Shown piece after piece: positions 7,702 through 16,468 of a stretch of 64,000 nucleotides of DNA. The translations under genes were made by a program, and so were the position numbers. Position 1 is the stretch's first letter. Each line of letters opens with the position of its first letter. The notes below the pieces were generated by a model. It did not search any database and was not told the DNA's origin. It saw nothing but the letters and a program-made list of their open reading frames with translations. The DNA is taken from the NCBI RefSeq assembly GCF_900116225.1, contig NZ_FOZZ01000002.1:372001-436000 (forward strand). The letters run 5' to 3'. Source of the stretch: Sphingobacterium wenxiniae (GTDB lineage Bacteria; Bacteroidota; Bacteroidia; Sphingobacteriales; Sphingobacteriaceae).

Positions 7702-8595
7702 TTATTTTTGGAACCACGGCAACTTTTCTTTTTGATAGTTACCAAAAGATTTTAGATATTTTTTTGCCCATTCTATTCCAATATTAATATTATCTTCCAA
7801 GGTGTCATTAGTGTATTCAAACTTTTCTACATTATTTAGTTTGTGATACAAATCTTCAAACATCCATGTAGCACCATCACCCTGTCTTTGCAAAACAATA
7901 GTCGTCAGTTCGGCGAATTTTGTAATGTGAGGAAATTCGTAAAGATGTCCTGTCGGTTCGCTATTTTCTACTATTACAAATCTTGAAGATAATCCAAATC
8001 TTAAAACCTTTTGCATAACACTTTCACCAATTACATCAGGTTGTTCCTTGATGATGTAGGTATAAAAGCCTAAGTTTTCAAGATGTGCTTGGATACGCTT
8101 TAATAATGCCAGCCCATCACCAGTATCTTTTCCCAAGATTAAGACACTATCAGAGTTTTCTAACATTGCGTTGGCTCTTTCAAATACACTGTCAAAAGCA
8201 TAATTGACGCTTTCCGACAAACTTTCTATGTCAATATTGGATGGAACTTTAAGTGTCCATCTAACAAAAATATGAACATCATCATCTTCGTCAAGTTCTT
8301 CGTCAGAAAATGGGAAGCCATCAAGCCTTAACCTTTTTATGGCTTTAATCATTGCCTCTGAAAACACAGAAGCATGGTATTTATGAAACCAATATTTAGT
8401 ATAAATGTGTTCTTCTATTCTGATAATCAAAGTTTCGCCAACCCTATTTATATAGCATTGAGGAAAATTGTCCTCAAATATATTGTACGTTATATTTTCA
8501 TCAATAGACGTTAGGTCAAGTTGACTTAGTTCTGATAAATTGATGTCTTCCATGTCATCATATTCCTCGCCATCTATATTATGAATATCAGTCAT
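7702..8595 (-). CDS. Hypothetical protein with TIR/deoxyribosyltransferase-like C-terminal domain
   Basis: The 297-aa product has an acidic N-terminus (residues 1-45), a middle region of unknown fold, and a C-terminal half that looks Rossmann-like: strand VLILG (151-155), helix LLKRIQAHLENLGF, strand YTYIIKE (178-184), then RFVIVENSEPTGHLYE (205-220) with a glutamate in the place where TIR and nucleoside deoxyribosyltransferase-like enzymes carry their catalytic Glu. A later strand TTIVLQRQ and a GATWMFEDLY segment complete the domain. NAD or nucleotide binding is therefore possible, but this is a by-eye fold guess. It sits at the tra-operon end of the cargo zone, consistent with an abortive-infection type factor. 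Confidence 0.5.
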   Translation of the reverse strand: MTDIHNIDGEEYDDMEDINLSELSQLDLTSIDENITYNIFEDNFPQCYINRVGETLIIRIEEHIYTKYWFHKYHASVFSEAMIKAIKRLRLDGFPFSDEELDEDDDVHIFVRWTLKVPSNIDIESLSESVNYAFDSVFERANAMLENSDSVLILGKDTGDGLALLKRIQAHLENLGFYTYIIKEQPDVIGESVMQKVLRFGLSSRFVIVENSEPTGHLYEFPHITKFAELTTIVLQRQGDGATWMFEDLYHKLNNVEKFEYTNDTLEDNINIGIEWAKKYLKSFGNYQKEKLPWFQK

Positions 8596-8635
8596 GAGGT
8601 TTAAGCTATTTGGTAAATGAAAACTGTATCGTTAC

Positions 8636-8998
8636 TTATCGTGGGTTCTGTATTTCCATATTTTGGGAAGCCTTTTCTTTTTCCTTTTTCTGTCTTGAAT
8701 AACTCCACAGAAAAAGCACTCCGAATATAATCAAAGCATAAGCTATCCATTTGCCCAAACGTTCAGAAGTTTTTATAATAACCGACTTCTCATAAGATGA
8801 AAAGCCCTCTGCTCCGGTGGGGCTACGCCTGTAAAACTTCCTACGGTTAATCCAGTAACGCAGACCCAAACCTAAAACCAAAAATATTATGCCTAAAACT
8901 AATGATGCCCCCATAACGATAGCTATTATAATTCGACCCTTTGAATTTACGAAAAAGCACCGAATAACAGGCTTAAAAAATGAAAAATCCCGCCACAT
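8636..8998 (-). CDS. Small membrane protein at the end of the tra cluster (120 aa)
   Basis: Two hydrophobic helices are visible: about residues 24-46 (IIIAIVMGASLVLGIIFLVL) and about 86-104 (WIAYALIIFGVLFLW), with a basic loop between them (YWINRRKFYRR) and a lysine-rich tail. It follows traQ by 20 nt in the same direction and is probably the last gene of the transfer operon. It is a membrane protein of the transfer region whose role is unknown; a start at Met30 would remove the unusual first 29 residues. Confidence 0.6.
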   Translation of the reverse strand: MWRDFSFFKPVIRCFFVNSKGRIIIAIVMGASLVLGIIFLVLGLGLRYWINRRKFYRRSPTGAEGFSSYEKSVIIKTSERLGKWIAYALIIFGVLFLWSYSRQKKEKEKASQNMEIQNPR

Positions 8999-9018
8999 CG
9001 GGCAGGATATTTCTGTCT

Positions 9019-9465
9019 TTAATCACGGCTGTTAAACTGGAAACTTATCTGTTTTTCGTTCCCGAAATTGTCCGAAATCCAAATATCAAACGACTGTGAT
9101 ACGGTCGATTGGGAAGTGTAATACAATCTAAACTGTGTCTGTGGCAATACGTACAGGTCATTGGGCATATACGGCGGTTCGCTGTAATACCGCAATGCTC
9201 CCTGTCCGTCAAACTGGAAATAGCGGATAAAGTATTTCGCATCGCTGAAATTGCCCGACCGTTGAACGGTAATCCGTATTTCAACGGTCTGCCCGTTTGT
9301 CACCTCTTTGGGTACAGGCATCACCTGTACCTCAAAAGGGTAATTCTGCCTGATGTCGAGTTCATCTTTTTCGCACGAGGTCAGCACTATGGAGCAGACC
9401 AACATCGCCAAGAGCATGAACGATGCCTGTAAATGAAGCCTGTATTTTCTGATTAATGTTTTCAT
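9019..9465 (-). CDS. traQ: Conjugal transfer lipoprotein TraQ (DUF3872)
   Basis: The 148-aa product has a lipoprotein signal (hydrophobic helix then SIVLTSCEKDELD, lipobox cysteine about residue 31) and a beta-rich domain matching the TraQ/DUF3872 family of Bacteroidota conjugative elements (NYPFEVQVMPVPKEV, FNSRD end). It probably sits in the outer envelope as an accessory part of the transfer channel. It is the last recognisable tra gene of the operon, 11 nt after traO. The usual traP primase and traR lysozyme genes are not seen. Confidence 0.82.
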   Translation of the reverse strand: MKTLIRKYRLHLQASFMLLAMLVCSIVLTSCEKDELDIRQNYPFEVQVMPVPKEVTNGQTVEIRITVQRSGNFSDAKYFIRYFQFDGQGALRYYSEPPYMPNDLYVLPQTQFRLYYTSQSTVSQSFDIWISDNFGNEKQISFQFNSRD

Positions 9466-9476
9466 TGCAAATCAAT

Positions 9477-10034
9477 TTAAAAGTTAAACCTTAGTCCAAT
9501 CCCTGCCGATGGACGAAACTGTTTCAAATCCGTACCCCATAGCACTTTTGTCCGCCCTTGCAGGAGCAGGACAAAACGGTCGGACAGGTACGTTTCAAGT
9601 GTGAGCCGTCCGCCTGTACCATAGACAAAATTGTCTTTGTCAAGGATGGTTGAGCCGTCCGGTAGCACTGCCTCGCTCCGGTTGATGGTTTCGTAACCTG
9701 CCACGGTTGTAAGCCCTGCATTCAGCGTGATGGTCTTCCGTGCATCGCCCAATAGCTGAAGACTGTAACCCACCTCGCCCGTATAGGTTTCGAGCGGTAT
9801 CTGTACATCCCTGTAATCCGAGAGCTGATGCGTGTACTCCGCACCCCATATCCAGTAATTGCCGTTCTTTCCGTTCACGGTAAGGGTCAAATTCAGATAG
9901 TAATTGTCGCTTACTTCTTTGGACAGCATACCTGCGTTTACTTCCAATCCCTTTTGTTTGGGGAGCATTCGCTGTGCCTGTACCGCCGTGATGCTCCACA
10001 TGGCAAGCACCACGGCAAAAATGTATTTTATCAT
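9477..10034 (-). CDS. traO: Conjugative transfer protein TraO
   Basis: The 185-aa protein has a signal peptide (MIKYIFAVVLAMWSITAVQAQ) and a beta-barrel-like pattern of alternating strands ending in an aromatic C-terminus (GIGLRFNF), as expected for an outer-membrane protein. Its order between traN and traQ and its length fit the TraO family. It is likely an outer-membrane component of the mating channel. Confidence 0.88.
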   Translation of the reverse strand: MIKYIFAVVLAMWSITAVQAQRMLPKQKGLEVNAGMLSKEVSDNYYLNLTLTVNGKNGNYWIWGAEYTHQLSDYRDVQIPLETYTGEVGYSLQLLGDARKTITLNAGLTTVAGYETINRSEAVLPDGSTILDKDNFVYGTGGRLTLETYLSDRFVLLLQGRTKVLWGTDLKQFRPSAGIGLRFNF

Positions 10035-10051
10035 TGTTCTTTCGTTTTGGG

Positions 10052-10954
10052 TTAATTAATCTTTAGGTGCATATCGTTTATCAACTTGGCATTTACGAGG
10101 TCTGAATTTTCCACCTGCAATACCTGTTGTCTGCCACCGTTCTTTTCAAAGATTTCAATCACGAGTACCTTGTCATCCGTGATGGTAAACTGGTCGAGCA
10201 GGAACACGTTTTGGTCTGTCGTATTGCCCGTGATTTCACCGAGCGTTTTGTACGTCCGCAGTGGTTGCATTGCCTTTTCCTGTACCACGGTACGCTTGGC
10301 GACTTTCTTGTCCACCACCTTGAAATTCACAAAATCAATATTGAACGGCACATTGCTTTTGTTGCGCAGTTCCGTATGGAAATAGAATTTTCCATGATGC
10401 ACGTAGATACCTTTCAGCAGGAATTGTATGCCGTAGCTTTTCGACCCGATATGCTTTACAATCCGTTTGTTTTTCCTGTAAATCGTCTCCATGAGCAAGC
10501 CTGCCAGTGACGGAGAATTGCCCCCCAATTCCTCAAACAGAACATCGTTCCCGTTTTCCCTGTCCGACGCCTTTTGCATCGTCAGCAAATCATAATTCAG
10601 CGTTGAGGGATAAGCACTGTAAAAGACGTTGAAATTGTAGAAACGACCATCGTCCGTAATAACCGAAAAATTGGTTTCCTCGTCAAAATCCCTCACGCTT
10701 GCCTTAATGCGCAAGACGTTTTCCGCATCTTCGGCTTTGCCTGCGATAAGGTATTCACTGCCCAAATCCACGTAGCGGATAGCGGACGGGAATATCAGAT
10801 GCGAGGTTTTGCTGTACGTCACCTGCATTTCGTAAGGCTCTACCTTGCCCATGCTCAATTTTGTGGTATTGGATGCAACTTGCTGTGCATTTGTACCTGT
10901 GATAAAGAGGGTCAAACATACCATTGCCAAGAGTCTTTTAAATATTGCTTTCAT
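10052..10954 (-). CDS. traN: Conjugative transfer protein TraN (DUF4138)
   Basis: This 300-aa exported protein (signal peptide ending TGTNAQQ) belongs to the TraN/DUF4138 family, the proposed VirB9-like component of the Bacteroidota mating channel. Typical segments are the early beta-rich region TSHLIFPSAIRYVDLGSEYLIAGKAE and the central LKGIYVHHGKFYFHTELRNKSNVPF. It lies between traM and traO with short gaps. The role in the outer-membrane core complex is taken from the family. Confidence 0.92.
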   Translation of the reverse strand: MKAIFKRLLAMVCLTLFITGTNAQQVASNTTKLSMGKVEPYEMQVTYSKTSHLIFPSAIRYVDLGSEYLIAGKAEDAENVLRIKASVRDFDEETNFSVITDDGRFYNFNVFYSAYPSTLNYDLLTMQKASDRENGNDVLFEELGGNSPSLAGLLMETIYRKNKRIVKHIGSKSYGIQFLLKGIYVHHGKFYFHTELRNKSNVPFNIDFVNFKVVDKKVAKRTVVQEKAMQPLRTYKTLGEITGNTTDQNVFLLDQFTITDDKVLVIEIFEKNGGRQQVLQVENSDLVNAKLINDMHLKIN

Positions 10955-10978
10955 TTTCGTTTTTATTTTAGTTGAACA

Positions 10979-12304
10979 TTAGTTTTTTGAAACAAGGAAA
11001 ATTTGATGACCGGCTTTGACGGTTACTTTGGGTGTTCTTACTTTCTTGGAGAAGTAACCCGACACACCCTGTACCACGCCACGGGAAAGGTCGCCTGCCA
11101 CCTGTTGACCTGCCGAGCGTGTCATCATAATGGACGTGCCGGAGGTTTGGCTCATGTTGGAGGCTATCTCACTTAGGGCGTTCATTTCGGGAGAATATGG
11201 CACATATAGCCCTTGCTGTCCGTCCACATCGTACACGGTTATATCGACCGGAATAATGTTGCCCTCATATTCGATGGACGTTACCTTTAACTGCAATCTG
11301 CCACCTTGAAATTTGGCATTTGCCGTTAGTACCGTTCCTGCCGGAATGGAGCGGACAGGCGTTTGTGCCGTTTCCAACAGGCGCAAACGCACACCACTTT
11401 CGCCCGTCACGACCTGTGTTTCCTGTACCACTGCCTTGATGCTGTTTTTTGGCTGTATGACCTGTTCCGAAACACCTGCCGTATAGAAGCCACGGTTTCG
11501 GGTTTCGTTCCAGTTTGTCAAAAAAGCACTGTCGGTCGGTTCACGGTACAGTGCGGAAACCGTATTTTTCCTTACAGGAGTAAACGCCACAAAATATTCC
11601 TTTTGCGATGCACCCTTTGCCGAAGCCATTGTGTCCGTCCTGTTCGGCTGTGCAGGGGTTTGTGGCAGGTAACGGGAAGCCATTTCGTAAGACTTTTCCA
11701 TCAAAGCCAGTTGGTCATCTATGGTCGTTACAGGCGGTACGTCTTTTTCTGCCAACTGTTCTTTAAGTTCCTCAATCTGTCTGCGGAGTTCCTGCGTTTC
11801 GTAATCGCTGTTATCGTAGAACGAGGTCAGCGTACTTTGCGCATTGCGGTAACTGTTCAGAGCAGGGTTGCTGTTCCTGCGTGTACCACCGCCGTAAGCG
11901 TAACCGTCTTCGTAAACCTCCTCCGGTTGCTCCGCTTCCGGATCGGCGGTACTGTCCTCGCTCCAATAGTCAGATAGTGACAGGAGCGCATTGCGCTTTT
12001 CCTGCATTTTCTGTTCGAGCAGTTCCTGTTCATAAGCCTTTTGCTTATCGGATTGAAGCCCTGCATCGCTTGCCTGCGGTACGGCATCGTTCAGACCAAT
12101 ATCCTCAACCGCTTTCTTATCGGAGGACGGTTTGAAGATTAGGTACATACAGCCGAGGAACACCACGCCCATAAGGGCAAAAATGATAGGCTTCTTTAAC
12201 TTGTCGGCTTTGTTCTGCGCCCCGTCTTGGGTTGCATCCATTCCGTTTTTCGGGTCGTCATCTTCGACCAAAAAACTTACCTTTTTGTTTTCACTGTCTT
12301 TCAT
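10979..12304 (-). CDS. traM: Conjugative transfer protein TraM
   Basis: The 441-aa protein has a cytosolic start, one transmembrane helix (about 37-58, IIFALMGVVFLGCMYLIF), a periplasmic linker with charged coiled coil (ELRRQIEELKEQLAE), and a conserved C-terminal domain with RLLETAQTPVRSIPAGTVLTA and VPVDITVYDVDGQ-like strands. This layout is that of TraM, the proposed VirB10-like protein that spans the envelope. It overlaps traL by 14 nt, which suggests translational coupling. Confidence 0.92.
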   Translation of the reverse strand: MKDSENKKVSFLVEDDDPKNGMDATQDGAQNKADKLKKPIIFALMGVVFLGCMYLIFKPSSDKKAVEDIGLNDAVPQASDAGLQSDKQKAYEQELLEQKMQEKRNALLSLSDYWSEDSTADPEAEQPEEVYEDGYAYGGGTRRNSNPALNSYRNAQSTLTSFYDNSDYETQELRRQIEELKEQLAEKDVPPVTTIDDQLALMEKSYEMASRYLPQTPAQPNRTDTMASAKGASQKEYFVAFTPVRKNTVSALYREPTDSAFLTNWNETRNRGFYTAGVSEQVIQPKNSIKAVVQETQVVTGESGVRLRLLETAQTPVRSIPAGTVLTANAKFQGGRLQLKVTSIEYEGNIIPVDITVYDVDGQQGLYVPYSPEMNALSEIASNMSQTSGTSIMMTRSAGQQVAGDLSRGVVQGVSGYFSKKVRTPKVTVKAGHQIFLVSKN

Positions 12305-12575
12305 GATTTTTATCTTTTAAGATTGTTTTAATACTGTCCTGCGGTGAAACCGAGGAATTGTTTTGCCTAATGGGGTTTTCGATATGCTCAATGGTCATGG
12401 TATTATCGGAATGCGCTACATCGTAGCACACTTTCAACAGTACGATGACGGACAGCAGTGCATAGCCTGCAAAGAGCAGTAGCGTATAGCGATGCTGTTT
12501 TCGGGCAGGCATCGCTCGCCACTGTCCATCGAGCTTGTTAAACCAATTACTGATTGCTGTTCTTAGATTTTTCAT
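12291..12575 (-). CDS. traL: Conjugative transfer protein TraL (DUF3989)
   Basis: A 94-aa protein with one membrane helix (about residues 27-50, YTLLLFAGYALLSVIVLLKV) after a basic cytosolic N-terminus (WFNKLDGQWRAMPARKQHR) and a short periplasmic tail. Length, topology and place between traK and traM identify it as TraL. It overlaps traM by 14 nt. Confidence 0.83.
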   Translation of the reverse strand: MKNLRTAISNWFNKLDGQWRAMPARKQHRYTLLLFAGYALLSVIVLLKVCYDVAHSDNTMTIEHIENPIRQNNSSVSPQDSIKTILKDKNHERQ

Positions 12576-12578
12576 GTT

Positions 12579-12974
12579 TTAATTGTTATTCCGTTCCACT
12601 GCATCACTGACCATAGCGATTGCCTCTTTTGCTTTGGGAGCGGTTACGACCGACAGGTCGGTCAGTTCCGATTGTTTCAGCACCTGCCCATAACGGTCTT
12701 TTTTTGCAATCTCCATTCTGCCCAAGAAGAATTTGCCGTTTAGGTACTTCACCCACATAAGGCATTCTATCCTGGGCAGGGCTTCGCCTGCCCATTGCAG
12801 AAAGCAGGATAGCAACAACTCCTTTTTAGCTACACCTTTGGGGCAGTTAGCGAGATATTCGCTGATGCTTGCTTTCAGTTTTCCGGCATACGCACCCTGC
12901 GTATGGAAATCGCCGTCATACCCCTTTGCAGTAAGGATTTTGGCGAACGTGTTCAAATCTGATATTGCTTCCAT
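12579..12974 (-). CDS. Hypothetical protein between traK and traL (131 aa)
   Basis: A cytosolic-looking protein without signal or membrane helix; segments include CPKGVAKKELLLSCFLQWAG and RIECLMWVKYLNGKFFLGRM. It is separated by 3 nt from traL and 10 nt from traK, so it is translated with the transfer operon. CTnDOT has no gene here that I recall, so it may be a lineage-specific accessory to the mating channel. Function unknown. Confidence 0.65.
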   Translation of the reverse strand: MEAISDLNTFAKILTAKGYDGDFHTQGAYAGKLKASISEYLANCPKGVAKKELLLSCFLQWAGEALPRIECLMWVKYLNGKFFLGRMEIAKKDRYGQVLKQSELTDLSVVTAPKAKEAIAMVSDAVERNNN

Positions 12975-12984
12975 AATTTTGGCT

Positions 12985-13608
12985 TTAGCGGTCGATGACT
13001 TCTATATCCCTGTTTTCCAACACGGCAAACTTTTCGATATTGAAGCCCTGCGGGTTGTTGTCCGAGCGGACGGAGTTCACGAGATAACAGGAGGTCACAA
13101 GGTTTCGCCTTGTAACGTTGCTTGACCGGATGATAAACTGTTTGGCATACGTCCGTACTGCATAGGGATAGGTATCGAAGTTGCAGACTACGCTGTCCAC
13201 TTCGATGCGCTGTTGCACGTTGCCCGAAATGATACGGTTATAATAGCCTTTTTCCGAAAGGTCTTTGTAGTAATCGAATGCCGATTTGTCGGCAAGATTA
13301 AAAGCCCTTTTCATGTTGCTTTCGATAGCGTTCTTATCCGGCGCGAGCGTAAAGAAAAGTTCATGGAAACGCTTAACGTGTTCCCTTGCCTCAACAGGTC
13401 TGTTGAGGCTTGCATCCTGTGACAGTGCCAACATCAAGGATTTGCCGTTGTCCAGTACGTAAACCTTTTGGCGTTGTGCTTCCGCAAACTCATAGGCTTT
13501 CCATACGCTAAAGCCTACCACACTGGTACAGAGTACCGCAAATACGATGGCATACAGCCGTATTTGCCTAAAGCTGTTTTCTATGTTTCTTAGTGTTTTA
13601 AATTCCAT
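12985..13608 (-). CDS. traK: Conjugative transfer protein TraK
   Basis: The 207-aa protein begins with the signature MEFKTLRNIENSFRQIRLYA, has one membrane helix (about 21-38) and a periplasmic domain of the VirB8-like type; RSSNVTRRNLVTSCYLVNSVRSDNNPQGFNIEKF near the end is conserved in Bacteroidota TraK (quoted here in parts: TRRNLVTSCYLV, RSDNNPQGFNIEKF). It is the scaffold of the inner-membrane complex. A fragment of about 115 bp of a related traK gene is fused to an integrase at 53831-53945. Confidence 0.92.
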   Translation of the reverse strand: MEFKTLRNIENSFRQIRLYAIVFAVLCTSVVGFSVWKAYEFAEAQRQKVYVLDNGKSLMLALSQDASLNRPVEAREHVKRFHELFFTLAPDKNAIESNMKRAFNLADKSAFDYYKDLSEKGYYNRIISGNVQQRIEVDSVVCNFDTYPYAVRTYAKQFIIRSSNVTRRNLVTSCYLVNSVRSDNNPQGFNIEKFAVLENRDIEVIDR

Positions 13609-13621
13609 TGCTTTCTGATTT

Positions 13622-14617
13622 TTATTTGTTCATTAACCTGCCACCGATATTGCCTGCCACAGCACCCGTTCCGGCTCCGGCGATGTTTCCTGTTTTCGAT
13701 GCCGTCTGATTGACGTTGCGCATGAAGTTTCCTGCGCCTCCGGCTTGGATAACCCAACCTGCCACCGTTGGCACGGTGAAGTAACCCACTATGCCAATTA
13801 TCATGAAGATGACATACACCGTATTGGATGTGTCGGGGATATAGGTCGGGTCGGCAAGCATATCAATATCCCGTTCGATGATGAGGGTCTGTATCTTGGC
13901 GAGCATGGAACTGAACATATCGGCAATGGGCAACCATAGATACACGCTGATATATCGGGTCAGCCATTGCGTGAGTGTGGACTGAAAACCATCCCACACT
14001 GAAATCGCAAAGGCTATCGGCCCGAGTATGGACAACACGATAAGGAAGAACGTCCGTATGGTATCTATGACCAGTGCCGAGGCTTGGAAAAGGACTTCCA
14101 GTAGTTCCCGAAACCAATCACGGATGCTTTTCTTTAAATCGTACATTCCACGCTCCATGTACATACCGGATATGGCAACCAAATCGGACGGTGACCATCC
14201 CAATTCTTCGAGTTTCTTGTCAAATTCGGCATCACTTACGAGGTAAGCGGTTTCGGGGTTGCGGAGCATCGCCTCCCTTTCCAACAGGTCTTTTTGTTCC
14301 TGTAACTTGTTCAAGTCAAGCACTTGGTTTTCGAGCATGGCATTTGTGCCTTTTACTACCGGACTTAGCACCGCATTGATAGTTCCCAATACGATGGTCG
14401 GGAAGAACATAATGCAAAGCCCGATGGCGAACGGTCGCAGGAGCGGAAACACGTCTATCGTTTCGGCACGGCTCAATGCCTGCCACACTTTCAGTGCTAC
14501 GTAGAACAGTGCGCCCAATCCGGCGATGCCCTTAGCCACTGTCGCCATATCGGCGGACAGTGGGAGCATCTCATCGTAAAGCGAGCGCAGGAGTTCGTGA
14601 AGATTGTTCCATTCCAT
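13622..14617 (-). CDS. traJ: Conjugative transfer protein TraJ
   Basis: A 331-aa polytopic inner-membrane protein with about five to six hydrophobic helices (for example around 22-42, 72-95, 185-215 and 270-295) and a glycine/alanine-rich tail (GNIAGAGTGAVAGNIGG). The start MEWNNLHELLRSLYDEMLPL and the segment DTIRTFFLIVLSILGPIAFA are typical of TraJ, the proposed VirB6-like channel component. It follows traI by 3 nt. Confidence 0.92.
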   Translation of the reverse strand: MEWNNLHELLRSLYDEMLPLSADMATVAKGIAGLGALFYVALKVWQALSRAETIDVFPLLRPFAIGLCIMFFPTIVLGTINAVLSPVVKGTNAMLENQVLDLNKLQEQKDLLEREAMLRNPETAYLVSDAEFDKKLEELGWSPSDLVAISGMYMERGMYDLKKSIRDWFRELLEVLFQASALVIDTIRTFFLIVLSILGPIAFAISVWDGFQSTLTQWLTRYISVYLWLPIADMFSSMLAKIQTLIIERDIDMLADPTYIPDTSNTVYVIFMIIGIVGYFTVPTVAGWVIQAGGAGNFMRNVNQTASKTGNIAGAGTGAVAGNIGGRLMNK

Positions 14618-14620
14618 AGC

Positions 14621-15253
14621 TTACCAGTATTTTTGTTCAGCAGTTCCGTACAGTTCAAGCACCCTTTTGGTGTTGTTGTGTTTCTTAGCCCTCAAAATGC
14701 TTACGGAGATATTCTTGTTGGTGAAATAGCGGACAAGGCTATGGTAGTCCTTGACCTCTTTGTAAACCCTGTCGATGATGTCCATACGCTCTTTGTCGTT
14801 CAGCGAAAGCGAGGAAGAAGTGACAATCTGTTTCAGTTCTTTGAGCAACTCGGTGCTTTCGTTGAGCAGAGCAGAATAACCGTTGGCGATTGCCGTGAGT
14901 TCCTGCGGACTGAAATTGGGGTCGTTCAACATCTTGCCGAAATTGTTCACGTACATTTCGGACACATCACCCACGAGCAAAACCGTCTGTTGCACCTTAC
15001 GGGCATCTTTCACCAAGTTGTTTACGGCTTGCAGTTTGTCGTAATATTCCTTGCCCTGCTCATACACTTTTTTGACCTCGTTGAAATTCTTAACCACGTT
15101 GGACACGGTGGATGAGGTCTGCACGATTTCATTGGCGGAGTTGATAATACCCGATGCCAAATTTGAGGGGTCAACAACGACCCATTGTGCTTTTGCGGAC
15201 GGTGCAACGGCAAGCATAAGTGCCGTAAACACCAGTAACATTGTTTTTTTCAT
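14621..15253 (-). CDS. traI: Conjugative transfer protein TraI (DUF4141)
   Basis: The 210-aa protein has a signal peptide (MKKTMLLVFTALMLAVAPSAKAQW) and a long helical periplasmic domain (NFNEVKKVYEQGKEYYDKLQ, MYVNNFGKMLNDPNFSPQEL), matching the DUF4141/TraI family, similar in layout to VirB5/TrbJ proteins. It lies between traG and traJ. Confidence 0.9.
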   Translation of the reverse strand: MKKTMLLVFTALMLAVAPSAKAQWVVVDPSNLASGIINSANEIVQTSSTVSNVVKNFNEVKKVYEQGKEYYDKLQAVNNLVKDARKVQQTVLLVGDVSEMYVNNFGKMLNDPNFSPQELTAIANGYSALLNESTELLKELKQIVTSSSLSLNDKERMDIIDRVYKEVKDYHSLVRYFTNKNISVSILRAKKHNNTKRVLELYGTAEQKYW

Positions 15254-15274
15254 TGTTTCTGATTTTTAAAATGA

Positions 15275-16468
15275 TTAATAACTATTTGTGCTTTCACGTC
15301 TCTGTTGGGCAATGCGCTTTATCGCCAGTTCCACATTGCCGTCCAGTTCGGAAGCCAGTTGCATGACTTCCATTTTTTCGGTTTCCTCTGTGGTGTATGC
15401 GAAATACTCTTCGAGCGAAACCTCTGTGGCATACACGGCGGAATGCGTACCGCCAAGCCCAATCCATACCTCTTTGTAAAGCCTTGACGGGTCGTTGTTC
15501 TGATTGATGGAAAGGATTTGGGATTTTTCCTTTTCTGTAAGCCCCAACATTTCCTGTATCGCATCGAATTTGTTCATGTACTTGCGTTGGTCAAGCAGGA
15601 TTTTACAGTCGGAATTGTTGATGATACTTTCCTTTACCACGGGTGACTGGATGATGTCGTCCACTTCCTGCGTGACCACGATAGCCTCACCAAAAAATTT
15701 GCGGACGGTCTTAAACAGGTACTTGATGTACTCCGCCATTCCCTCTTTGGCTATGGCTTTCCACGCTTCCTCAATCAGTATCATTTTGCGCACACCTTTG
15801 AGCCTGCGCATCTTGTTGATGAATACTTCCATAATGATGATGGTCACTATGGGAAAGAGGATTTTGTGGTCTTTAATCGCATCAATTTCAAACACGATAA
15901 AGCGTTTGGAAAGCAGGTCAAGTTGCTTGTCGGAGTTCAACAGATAGTCGTATTCTCCACCCTTGTAATAGGGTTCAAGCACGTTCAGAAAATTTGCGAG
16001 GTCAAAGTCTTTTTCCCTTACCTGTTTGTCTTCTAGTACCTTTTTATAGTCACCCTTTACGTACTCGTAAAATCCGTTGAAAGAGGGATATTCATCGCTT
16101 TGCCTGATACGGTCGATGTAACCGCTCACGGCATTGGACAATGCCACTTCCTCTGAACGGGTCGGCGGTTCATCGTCACGCTTCCAAAGCGTAAGGATGA
16201 GCGTTTTGATACTTTCCCTTTTCTCGATGTCGAATACGCCGTCATCCGTATAAAATGGATTGAATGCTATCGGGTTGTCTTCGGTGTAGGTAAAATACAC
16301 ACCGTCTTTGCCCTTTGTCTTCCCCTTAATCAGTTCGCACAATCCTTGATAGGAGTTGCCCGTATCGACCAATAGTACATGAGAGCCTTGCTCATAATAC
16401 TGCCTCACCATGTGATTGGTGAAGAATGATTTTCCACTTCCAGTTTGGAGGGTTGGCGGGCTACTCAA
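15275..16468 (-). pseudogene. traG: traG 3' part: C-terminal half of VirB4-like transfer ATPase
   Basis: This frame carries the C-terminal ATPase half of TraG: the end of Walker A (GSGKSFFTNHMVRQYY), Walker B (MILIEEAWKAIAKEG, about residues 231-245) and later motifs (IVVTQEVDDI, CKILLDQR). In intact elements it is one protein of about 830 aa with the preceding frame. Here a 50-bp insertion (16444-16493) in the Walker A codons breaks the gene. The half can only start from a TTG that overlaps the upstream stop (TTGA), which would give LQTGSGKS and lack the first Walker A glycine. I consider it a disrupted gene, though coupled re-initiation giving a split protein cannot be excluded. Confidence 0.85.

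Noticed and set aside
11363-11977. 204-aa plus-strand frame inside traM
   Set aside because: Antisense shadow of a well supported conserved gene, with a cysteine/arginine-rich composition typical of shadow frames.
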